Made by a program: the position numbers and the translations under genes
Part shown: piece after piece, positions 1 through 6,529 of the stretch
Numbering within the stretch: position 1 is the first letter of the stretch
Layout: each line of letters opens with the position of its first letter
Source: Desulfobacterales bacterium
Lineage (GTDB): Bacteria; Desulfobacterota; Desulfobacteria; Desulfobacterales; CAFBRK01
DNA: 38,415 bases
Assembly: GCA_021737185.1 (NCBI GenBank)
Contig: JAIPEL010000031.1
Coordinates: 1-38,415 of the forward strand
Direction: 5' to 3'
Notes under the pieces: generated by a model
The model's input: the letters and a program-made list of their open reading frames with translations, nothing else
The model's database searches: none
What the model was told of the DNA's origin: nothing

Positions 1-106
1 CGACAGAGCGCGTCCCTCCACCATCAGAGGCTTCGAGGCAAAGTTTCGCGTTTGATCAAACTGGCCGGTTAAGACCAAAAGATTCGTATAAATCTCCCGC
101 CGGAGA

Positions 107-155
107 ATCTTGAACCTTGAATTTGGAATCTTGAATCCCGCCGGTCAGCGGCGGG
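107..155. repeat. Dispersed repeat with adjoining GC hairpin (copy 1)
   Basis: Positions 107-136 are the exact reverse complement of 13434-13463 (30 nt). Immediately beside the conserved part, 137-143 and 149-155 form a perfect 7-bp GC stem with loop GTCAG. In the second copy a different 8-bp GC stem (13413-13420 with 13424-13431) sits on the same side, so the unit looks like a conserved AT-rich core plus a variable hairpin. The core yields short spurious peptides in several frames. The first 185 bases otherwise contain no gene that I can support. Confidence 0.75.
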
Positions 156-185
156 GCTCGTTTGAACCCTACAGGGAGGCATCCA

Positions 186-470
186 GTGGGGAAAGATAGC
201 GGCAAAAACCACAAGGCGCCGGAGTGGTCCCATTCCCTGGCGCAGACGGTGCTCAACTCCCTTTCGGCCCACATCGCCATTCTGGATGCGTCCGGCACCA
301 TCGTGGAAACGAACCAGGCCTGGCGCCGGTATGCCGCAGAGGGGAAAATGGCCGGCATTTTGAACGTGTCGGCGGCCACGGTCAATTTTCACCGGAAAAA
401 CCTCCGGAAAATGTTCAACCTCAGCAATACCCGACAGAATCTGCGGGCCTATCTGCTCTCCCTCGGATGA
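186..470 (+). pseudogene. PAS/LuxR-type regulator relic with internal deletion
   Basis: The frame encodes about 94 residues. The chosen start is GTG at 186, six bases after AGGGAGG (173-179); an upstream TTG at 162 lacks a ribosome site. The first half looks like the beginning of a PAS domain (LNSLSAHIAILDASGTIVE followed by TNQAWRRYA). The second half is the recognition end of a LuxR-type helix-turn-helix (GILNVSAATVNFHRKNLRK and then a short tail). Everything that normally lies between, the rest of PAS and the first HTH helices, is missing, and the join near residue 50 (about base 347) keeps the frame. I read it as a regulator collapsed by an in-frame deletion. A functional mini-protein cannot be excluded but lacks a complete domain. 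Confidence 0.7.
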
Positions 471-487
471 AACTTCGCCTGACGGCG
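468..487 (+). repeat. TGAAACTTCG motif with hairpin, site 1
   Basis: TGAAACTTCG at 468-477 overlaps the stop codon of the preceding frame. CGCC (476-479) pairs with GGCG (484-487), and T-rich sequence follows. One of five identical 10-mers in the window. Confidence 0.5.
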
Positions 488-640
488 GCCTTTTATCATA
501 GGTTCTACCCCTCATTTTCTCCTTTCACGTCTCATATTGCGCACCGGACCGCTGTTCTTACAGTTTATAGGGATTTCGGAACGTTATTTTGACAAGCGCT
601 CTAAGCTTGAGAAATTACAAAAAAGGATGAGTGAAGTGAA

Positions 641-1849
641 ATGATACCCATGAATCAAGACAGCCTTGCCGACGTGACCATGGTCCTTACCTGGCAAAGC
701 CAGGGGGCGCGGCACCGCGAACTGTATTCGGCCAAGGGCCTGAACCTCTGGCGGGACCTTCTGCCGGAACCTATAAGAGTTTTCCTGGAAAGCGGCATGG
801 CCGGCGACAGCACGCAGATCGACGCGGGACCCGGAGATCTTCTGCCCAGAGCCGAAAAAACCCGGCAGTTTACCATCCAGAAAAAGCAGTTCGATGAAAG
901 GCGGCTGGGTGCGGCGATCGGACCCCGGAAGGGCCGATTTTATCCAAAGGGGCTTTTAAAGGGCCTCCCTCGAATCTTTCCCCAGAACACCGAACCGTTT
1001 CGCTGCACGGCGGTGGAAAACGGCCATATCGGGGTCGACTTCAATCATCCCCTGGCCGGCAGGAGCGCCACCCTCGAACTGGTCGTCGATTCGGTGCGGG
1101 CAAAGACCGGCGAGCGCGGCGGCGCCAGCCGGGTGTGGATCGAAGAGCTGACCGCAGGACCGTGCATGCAGGCACGATGCGGCGATCAGCCCACCGATTT
1201 TTTCTCAGACAACCCCTTCCGCCGGCAAGACGAAGAAGACGACGGCACGTTTTATCGGCAGCCCCGTATGGTGCAGCACATCGATGACACCGCCATCGGG
1301 GTGATCGGGCAGATTTACGGACAGCATCTGGCTCCGGGGATGCGGGTACTCGATTTAATGAGCAGCTGGCAGTCTCACGTACCGGCCGGCGCTGGGCTTT
1401 CGGCCCTGACCGGCCTCGGCATGAACGAAGAAGAGCTGGCGGCCAACCCTCAGCTCACCGAAACGGTGGTTCACGACCTGAACCGCGATCCGGCCCTGCC
1501 CTTTGCCTCGGATCATTTCGATGCGGCCATCTGCACGGTTTCGGTGGAGTACCTGACCCGGCCCGGCGAGGTGTTCGAAGAGCTGGTCCGGGTGCTGCGT
1601 CCCGGCGCCCCGCTGGTGGTGGCCTTTTCCGACCGGTGGTTTCCGCCCAAGGCGATCCGGATCTGGTCCCAGCTTCACGAATTCGAACGGCTTGGCCTGG
1701 TGAGCGAATACTTCAGACAGGCCGGGGGCTTTCAGAACCTTAAGACCGTTTCCGTTCGGGGTCTTCCCCGCCCCGTCGACGACAAGTATTTTCCTGAGCG
1801 GATCTATTCCGATCCGGTCTTTGCAGTGATCGGGAAAAAGGAGGGGTAA
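641..1849 (+). CDS. FKBP-like peptidyl-prolyl isomerase / SAM methyltransferase fusion
   Basis: 402 residues with two parts. Residues about 45-155 resemble an FKBP-type (SlyD-like) fold, seen mainly in the signature GVDFNHPLAG at 131-140. Residues about 205-395 are a class I SAM-dependent methyltransferase: motif I VLDLMSSWQSHVP at 236-248, an acidic position in VVHDLNRD near 276-283, FDAAICTVSVEYLTRP at 293-308 and a VLRPGAPL segment. A prolyl isomerase could hold or fold the methyltransferase's protein substrate, but no substrate is suggested by the neighbours. ATG at 641 follows AAAAGGA with rather long spacing; ATG at 650 is an alternative start. No signal peptide is visible, so it is probably cytoplasmic. 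A TTGACA lies at 589-594 but has only a poor -10. Confidence 0.85.
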   Translation: MIPMNQDSLADVTMVLTWQSQGARHRELYSAKGLNLWRDLLPEPIRVFLESGMAGDSTQIDAGPGDLLPRAEKTRQFTIQKKQFDERRLGAAIGPRKGRFYPKGLLKGLPRIFPQNTEPFRCTAVENGHIGVDFNHPLAGRSATLELVVDSVRAKTGERGGASRVWIEELTAGPCMQARCGDQPTDFFSDNPFRRQDEEDDGTFYRQPRMVQHIDDTAIGVIGQIYGQHLAPGMRVLDLMSSWQSHVPAGAGLSALTGLGMNEEELAANPQLTETVVHDLNRDPALPFASDHFDAAICTVSVEYLTRPGEVFEELVRVLRPGAPLVVAFSDRWFPPKAIRIWSQLHEFERLGLVSEYFRQAGGFQNLKTVSVRGLPRPVDDKYFPERIYSDPVFAVIGKKEG

Positions 1850-1928
1850 GCCCCGGAAAGCCTATTGCGCCCATCACACCGGTTTGGCTTTTTTTCAACC
1901 ATATTCCCTTAAAAAAACCGGAGGACTG

Positions 1929-2699
1929 ATGACAATGGAAGCCGAAAAACAAGCAAAAAAAATCGGTCTTGCCCTGGGTGGCGGAGCGATCCTTGGAGCC
2001 GCTCATATCGGCGTTTTAGGTGCGCTGGAAGAACGGAACATCAAAATCAGCAGCATTTCAGGAACGAGTATCGGGGCTTTCATCGCCGCCCTTTATGCCT
2101 TCGGCGTTTCTCCGCAAGAGATTGAAACCAAAGTGGCGGACCTGAACTGGCTCGATGCAGCCGGTTTTTCGATTTCCAAATATGGGCTGCTTTCCAACGA
2201 GAAGCTCGGCGAAGCCTTGAAAGACACGCTCGGAGACGTGCAGTTCAAAGATGCCAAAATTCCTCTGGCAGTTGTCGCCACGGATATCGGAGCATGCAAA
2301 AAAGTCATCTTGAAAGAAGGAAATGTCGCTGAAGCGGTGATGGCCAGCGCCTGCATCCCCGGCATATTCATCCCGGTGGAGATCAACGGCAGACTGCTGG
2401 TCGATGGGGGGCTCATTGAAAATGTACCTATCTCGCCCTTGAAAGAGATGGGAGAGGAGATGATTTTGGGGGTGGACCTCAACGCGAAGCGCAAGTACCA
2501 GAAACCCGAGGATATCATCGATGTTCTGGCAAACGCCCTGGATCTGGCCATCGACAATGCCACCCGCCTTCAGACCCAAGAGGCGGATATTCTCATTGCC
2601 CCGGAGCTGAGTGCATACAATCGGGCCGATGTGGAAAAAATTCATGATCTGATCAAGGAGGGATATGACGCCGCACAGGCAATTTTAAATGAATTGTAA
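1929..2699 (+). CDS. Patatin-like phospholipase / serine hydrolase (RssA-like)
   Basis: 256 residues. The oxyanion-hole glycine cluster ALGGGAILGAAHIGVL is near residues 15-30. The nucleophile elbow GTSIG is at 45-49 with Ser47, and the catalytic Asp is in VDGG (Asp159), so the Ser-Asp dyad of patatin-like hydrolases is complete. There is no signal peptide, and the size matches small bacterial RssA/YchK-type proteins rather than secreted ExoU-type enzymes. Likely an acyl-ester hydrolase of cytoplasmic or membrane lipids; substrate unknown. GGAGGA (1920-1925) precedes two candidate starts, ATG 1929 (spacing 3) and ATG 1935 (spacing 9). The second has better spacing and would shorten the protein by two residues. 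Confidence 0.88.
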   Translation: MTMEAEKQAKKIGLALGGGAILGAAHIGVLGALEERNIKISSISGTSIGAFIAALYAFGVSPQEIETKVADLNWLDAAGFSISKYGLLSNEKLGEALKDTLGDVQFKDAKIPLAVVATDIGACKKVILKEGNVAEAVMASACIPGIFIPVEINGRLLVDGGLIENVPISPLKEMGEEMILGVDLNAKRKYQKPEDIIDVLANALDLAIDNATRLQTQEADILIAPELSAYNRADVEKIHDLIKEGYDAAQAILNEL

Positions 2700-2744
2700 T
2701 CCAATCGATGCAACGATTGATCAAGGAGTATTTTCAGTAGGGGG

Positions 2745-2908
2745 TGCCCGGTGCTGTCGATGGCCGGGCAGGAGAGCCGGCCTGCTTTCCGGCGGGGTTG
2801 TCATGAGATAAGCGTGCTCGGAGTCTTGGTACATGTGGGCGTAATTATGCCATCGAGTACTTAGCCGGCACCGCAGGTCGTTATTCTTTCCGAGGTCTGA
2901 CCGGCCTC
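2745..2908 (+). ncRNA. Candidate structured RNA in intergenic region
   Basis: The 214-base gap between the patatin gene and the next gene has no plausible reading frame but folds repeatedly on paper. TGCCCGG (2745-2751) pairs with CCGGGCA (2764-2770). GCCGG (2776-2780) pairs with CCGGC (2789-2793). GTGCTCG (2814-2820) pairs with CGAGTAC (2854-2860) with one G-U, enclosing a nested GGC/GCC stem (2838-2851). GAGGTC (2892-2897) pairs with GGCCTC (2903-2908). I do not recognise a known RNA family, and strand is uncertain because most stems work on both strands. Confidence 0.3.
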
Positions 2909-2913
2909 AGCGC

Positions 2914-3141
2914 TTATCCCTCGATCCGAAGCAAGGATTTGGGCAGGACGTACACCGGGTAGGGTTCAGCACAGGTCAAAAGACCGTCGGTGAACGGTTC
3001 GGCCTCGTGCCGGTGGACACAGCCCTCACAGGACCAGAAAAGCCACTGGTTTGTCACCGCGTAGTCGAGGCACTGCCGGTATTGGGGGCAGAAAAGATTC
3101 CGGCTGCCGTCTTCGTTGAGGGGATTCACGTCTCGTTCCAT
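2914..3141 (-). CDS. Small cysteine-rich protein, possible zinc ribbon
   Basis: 75 residues. ATG at 3141 follows GGGAGGAAG (3147-3155 on the plus strand), a strong site that supports a real gene. Cysteines at 18, 24, 38 and 41 (C-x5-C-x13-C-x2-C), followed by two histidines, could bind zinc or an iron-sulfur cluster. No enzymatic motif is seen. It is transcribed toward the patatin gene and is separated from other minus-strand genes, so it looks monocistronic. Function unknown. Confidence 0.72.
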   Translation of the reverse strand: MERDVNPLNEDGSRNLFCPQYRQCLDYAVTNQWLFWSCEGCVHRHEAEPFTDGLLTCAEPYPVYVLPKSLLRIEG

Positions 3142-3397
3142 GGCCGCTTCCTCCCGTTGTCAGACAGACTGCGCGATCCTTCGAGATATTTCCCGTCCCG
3201 CAGTGTAACCATACCGCCACGCATCCAGAAATGTCCATAAGCTGCGGGCTTCATTTTCACTGAAGCCCTCCCACGCCGGCGGGAAAAAGCCTTACCTCAG
3301 ATGGGATCGTTGCGGGAGAGGCTCCTTGGGCTCGCCCTGGTGACAAGTGGTCGATGGTCGGGACTTTTTCCCCTGTCGGCAAATTCGATCAACGGCT

Positions 3398-3963
3398 TTA
3401 TGGTTCACCCCTTTTCTTGGGCATCCGCGGGAAAAACGCCGGCACGGTTTCGATGTAGCGCCGGTACTCGGGCCTTTTTTCAGTGATGGTCTTTTCCGTC
3501 AAGGGCACGCCGGTCATCTTGGTGAGCACCATGGAAGGAGAACTGGCGGCAGCCAACGTGCCTGCGATCAACAGACCGTCCCGGACGCCGAACAGCGCTG
3601 TCCGCTCGTTGTAGTCGAGGCTGATCTCAGGCCCCATCGACTCGAAGGGCACCACCACCACCGTCCAGAAGAAAAACAGGGCGAAAATAGAGACGGCAAA
3701 CCACACCGTGGCCGCAGCGATTTCCATGGACTGGGGCGGAACGAACAAGAGCACCAGGGCGGCGGCCACAAACACCGACCCGACGGCGATGTAGGGCCTT
3801 CTTCTGCCGAACCGGGATCGAGTCCTATCCGACAGCAGCCCGATGATGGGATCGGTGACTGCATCGAAAAATCCCCACTCCGAAGAGCAACAGCCCGACC
3901 ACCGACACGGGAATTCCCACAACGTATGCCGGTGAACAGGCCTTTCAAGAGGTGAGGAAACAT
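3398..3963 (-). pseudogene. Chimeric pseudogene: GPH sugar-symporter fragment joined to DUF1295 tail
   Basis: The central open frame (3398-3922) starts inside a GPH-family (MelB-like) sugar:cation symporter. FFDAVTDPIIGLLSDRTRSR is the conserved loop after TM2, followed by FGRRRPYIA and two membrane segments. Further 5', residues such as LLKGLFTG and then AYVVGIPVSVVGLLLFGVG continue the protein only by switching frame twice, so the 5' end is frameshifted. The symporter stops after about 125 residues (near 3542) and is fused in frame to VLTKMTGVPLTEK and a KRPEYRRYIETVPAFFPR-type ending, which fits the C-terminus of a DUF1295/steroid 5-alpha-reductase-like membrane protein. A deletion between two former neighbours explains this best. 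Neither half is complete. Confidence 0.72.
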
Positions 3964-4386
3964 GAGGTTGTCAGGGGAAAAACCTATGATTTTTCGGAAT
4001 TGCCACCCAAGCGAAGGAGCTGAATCGAGTCTCTGGATTGACTCGCGGTTGCCGCCCCCCAACCCCGGCGGGATTTGAATGAATCTCCCTGCAGCAAGCT
4101 GCAGGGTATCAAAGCGGGATCTGATCTTACCCCCCTCACCCTGACCCCTGGTCGCCTCCGGCGCCGCCAAAGGCGGGTAAACCTCTCCCACCAGGGGAGA
4201 GGGAATAATGTGGTATCCCTGTTGCAAGCAACAGGGAATCATCAAGTTGAAGCCAACGGGCCCCGATTCCGGGTTTTGGTTGTGGCGGCCGAAATCCTCT
4301 CCCATTTTCAGTGCGTTATCTTGACTGGGGGCTGTTTTGTGGGTATGCTTTTTTTAGATTGAAACCGGAGGAGAAAGGAGGAGCGG
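3964..4386. other. Gene-free interval with palindromic repeats
   Basis: No supported gene. It holds two short hairpins of the same design: 4087-4095 with 4098-4106 (stem CCCTGCAGC, loop AA) and 4217-4225 with 4228-4236 (stem CCCTGTTGC, loop AA). Between them CCTCTCCC (4182-4189) pairs with GGGGAGAGG (4194-4202), a pattern typical of dispersed intergenic palindromes. The promoter for the next gene lies at the right end. Confidence 0.55.
4321..4349 (+). promoter_or_regulatory. Sigma-70-type promoter for the cytidylate-kinase-like gene
   Basis: TTGACT (4321-4326), a 17-base spacer, then TATGCT (4344-4349). Five of six and four of six consensus bases at ideal spacing, about 40 bases before the start codon at 4387. 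Confidence 0.5.
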
Positions 4387-5010
4387 ATGGCGGTATTGAC
4401 CGTGTCGCGTCAATTCGGTGCCGGAGGAAAAACCCTGGCTGAAAAGGTGGCCGAACGGCTCGGCTATGCCATTGCCACGGAACAAATCATCGAACAGCTT
4501 GCCGAATCGGCCAAAGTCTCCCCGGAGAACCTTCCCTCCTTTGAAGGAGAGCAGGATTTTCTGGTCCGGCCCGCTTCCGACGCATTGTCCCCCCGGCGGT
4601 TCCTCGACCATATTCTCGATCCACATCGAAATTTCATGGAAGGCAGCCTGTATGTGAAACTGCTCCACGAAATCATTCCGAAAATCGCCAAAAAGGACAA
4701 CACGATCATCATCGGAAGAGGCGCCCAGTTCATCCTCAAGGGAGCTTACAACGTCCATCATGTCCTGCTCGTAGCTCCCGAGGATTTTCGGGTTCGCTTC
4801 ATGGTCGACGCCTATGACCTGACGCTGCCTGAGGCTCGGAAAATCGTATCCCGCCAGGAAAAGCGGCGAACGGCCCTGATGCGGCTCTTTCATCAAACGG
4901 ACTACGACCAGCCCTGGCACTACGACATCGTACTGAACATGGCAAAGCTCGATATGAGCAGGGCGGTCGATTTTGTCTGCACGCTGATCGAAAAGAAAGC
5001 CGGCGAATAG
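4387..5010 (+). CDS. Cytidylate kinase-like family protein
   Basis: 207 residues. The N-terminus VSRQFGAGGKTLAEKVAERL has the GxGGKT form of P-loop seen in the cytidylate-kinase-like (AAK6/Cytidylate_kin2) family. IIIGRGAQFIL near 115-125 is the second conserved segment, and a basic region (RQEKRRTALMR) follows. Members are predicted nucleotide-binding kinases of unknown substrate, distinct from true Cmk. AAGGAGGAG lies just before ATG 4387 and a good promoter precedes it. The EpmA-like gene follows 93 bases downstream in the same direction, so they may be co-transcribed. Confidence 0.82.
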   Translation: MAVLTVSRQFGAGGKTLAEKVAERLGYAIATEQIIEQLAESAKVSPENLPSFEGEQDFLVRPASDALSPRRFLDHILDPHRNFMEGSLYVKLLHEIIPKIAKKDNTIIIGRGAQFILKGAYNVHHVLLVAPEDFRVRFMVDAYDLTLPEARKIVSRQEKRRTALMRLFHQTDYDQPWHYDIVLNMAKLDMSRAVDFVCTLIEKKAGE

Positions 5011-5066
5011 AAGTTCTTCGTCGAATCTGCGGGCCGCTGGACCCGGCGAAACACTTTTTCGACTCT

Positions 5067-5088
5067 TGAAACTTCGCCCTTTTCGGCG
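5067..5088 (+). repeat. TGAAACTTCG motif with hairpin, site 2
   Basis: TGAAACTTCG at 5067-5076, 57 bases after the stop at 5010. CGCC (5075-5078) pairs with GGCG (5085-5088). Confidence 0.5.
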
Positions 5089-5103
5089 GCTGTTCGAGAT
5101 CTC

Positions 5104-6027
5104 ATGCCCTCTTTCCCCCAGTATCATCGCATGTCGAATCTTTTCCTGCGGGCCGGCATTCTTTCGGTGATCCGGGCGTTCTTCCAGAAGAACGGCTACC
5201 TTGAGGTGGAAACCCCGGTGTTGATACCAACCCCCCTTCCCGAGGCCCACATCGATGTATTTCCGGCAGAAGACGCCTTTCTCCAGCCCTCGCCCGAAGG
5301 GAGCATGAAGCGCCTGTTGGCCGCCGGCTATTCGAAGATCTTTCAGATCTGCCGGTGCTTCAGAAAAGGAGAAAGAGGCGCCCGCCACCTGCCGGAGTTC
5401 ACGCTCCTGGAATGGTACGCCAAAGGAGAAGACTATCGATATCTGATGCGCTTCTGCGAGGCGCTGTTTGAAGCCATCGCCCGAAGCCTGGGCCGGGCCG
5501 GCGAGCCTCTTTGCTTTGCCGGACACCGGGTCGACCTTTCCTTTCCCTGGCCGCGCCTTTCGGTGGAAGAGGCCTTTGCCCGCCATGCCGACCGGACCCT
5601 GGAGCAGGCGCTTCGCGAATCCTGCTTCGACGAGGTCATGGGCCTCCAGATCGAACCGCAGCTGGGGCTTTGCCGGCCGGTGTTCCTGTGCGACTATCCC
5701 GCCGCCCACGGAGCCCTGGCCCGCCGGAAGGCAGACAATCCGCGCCTGGCCGAACGCTTCGAGCTCTATATCGCCGGGCTGGAACTGTGCAACGGATTTT
5801 CAGAACTGATCGATCCGGCAGAGCAGCGCCGGCGGTTTGTCGAGGCGCTCGCCCGACGCCAAGAGGCAGGCAAAACCGTCACCCCGATGCCAGAGCGATT
5901 TCTTTCCGACCTTTCCGGTATGCCGCCGGCGGCAGGCAACGCCCTGGGGGTGGACCGCATGGTCATGCTCTTTGCCGGCGCGCAAACCATCGACGAGGTG
6001 ACCGCATTCACCCCTGAAGAGCTGTAG
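5104..6027 (+). CDS. epmA: EF-P (R)-beta-lysine/lysine ligase, EpmA/GenX-like
   Basis: 307 residues, like EpmA (about 325) and lacking the anticodon-binding domain of lysyl-tRNA synthetase. Class II aminoacyl-tRNA synthetase motifs are visible: motif 1 region FLEVETPVL-like (YLEVETPVLIPTPLPEAHID, residues 33-52), motif 2 CFRKGERGARHLPEFTLLEW near 105-125, and motif 3 GNALGVDRMVMLF near 280-292. EpmA activates lysine or (R)-beta-lysine and attaches it to a lysine of elongation factor P. An EF-P gene and the usual EpmB are not adjacent, but a lysine 2,3-aminomutase lies at 34.6-35.9 kb. ATG 5104 has only a weak ribosome site. Confidence 0.87.
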   Translation: MPSFPQYHRMSNLFLRAGILSVIRAFFQKNGYLEVETPVLIPTPLPEAHIDVFPAEDAFLQPSPEGSMKRLLAAGYSKIFQICRCFRKGERGARHLPEFTLLEWYAKGEDYRYLMRFCEALFEAIARSLGRAGEPLCFAGHRVDLSFPWPRLSVEEAFARHADRTLEQALRESCFDEVMGLQIEPQLGLCRPVFLCDYPAAHGALARRKADNPRLAERFELYIAGLELCNGFSELIDPAEQRRRFVEALARRQEAGKTVTPMPERFLSDLSGMPPAAGNALGVDRMVMLFAGAQTIDEVTAFTPEEL

Positions 6028-6081
6028 GAACGTCTCCATTTTTTCCAACCTGTCAGATTTCTTTCCATCAGGGCGCTCTTA

Positions 6082-6099
6082 TGAAACTTCGGCCGAAGT
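6082..6099 (+). repeat. TGAAACTTCG motif with palindrome, site 3
   Basis: TGAAACTTCG at 6082-6091, 55 bases after the epmA stop. The motif runs into the perfect palindrome ACTTCGGCCGAAGT (6086-6099). Confidence 0.5.
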
Positions 6100-6315
6100 C
6101 GACGTTCTTGTAGGGCACGACCTCCCCGTGCATTACAGATGTTGCGGCTTCGACGAAAAAGTTTTTATCTTTAATCAATATGGTCGCATAGCGGCCAGCG
6201 GCGACGCTTGTCAGAATCACACCCCGATTTCAAGGGCACTGATCCCGCTCGTATGGCATGCAGATTGCTTTGTCATTTTCGAACACACCATCCAAATGCC
6301 GGCAGGGAGTGAAAC

Positions 6316-6519
6316 ATGAAAATGACCGAGGTTCGACAAATGGCCAAGGAACTGGGTGTCCAGTCCTTCGGGAAAAGCAAGGTCCGGCTGGTTCGGGAAA
6401 TCCAGAAAAAGCAGGGGCACTTTGACTGCTTCGCCACTGTCGAAGACTTCTGCGACCAGTCCGACTGCCTCTTTCGCAGGGCGTGCTTCGAGGAGAGCAA
6501 AAAACGAAAAAAGCAATAG
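6316..6519 (+). CDS. Small SAP-domain-like Cys-containing protein
   Basis: 67 residues. The first 35 residues (MTEVRQMAKELGVQSFGKSK, then VRLVREIQ) have the helix-extended loop-helix pattern of SAP-like domains, often nucleic-acid binding. The second half has cysteines near 38, 46, 51 and 57 (DCFATVEDFCDQSDCLFRRA followed by C) and a strongly basic tail, so metal binding is possible. GGGAG lies eight bases before ATG 6316. It converges with the mechanosensitive channel gene, whose stop is ten bases away. Function unknown; a DNA- or RNA-binding role is inferred from the SAP resemblance. Confidence 0.75.
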   Translation: MKMTEVRQMAKELGVQSFGKSKVRLVREIQKKQGHFDCFATVEDFCDQSDCLFRRACFEESKKRKKQ

Positions 6520-6529
6520 GCGGGACCGG

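Noticed and set aside
589-617. Promoter before the FKBP-methyltransferase gene
   Set aside because: Perfect TTGACA at 589-594 but the -10 position (AAATTA) is poor, so it is not listed as a feature.
6128-6319. Small plus-strand frame before the SAP-like gene
   Set aside because: No ribosome site, no domain, odd composition, and it overlaps the start region of the supported gene.
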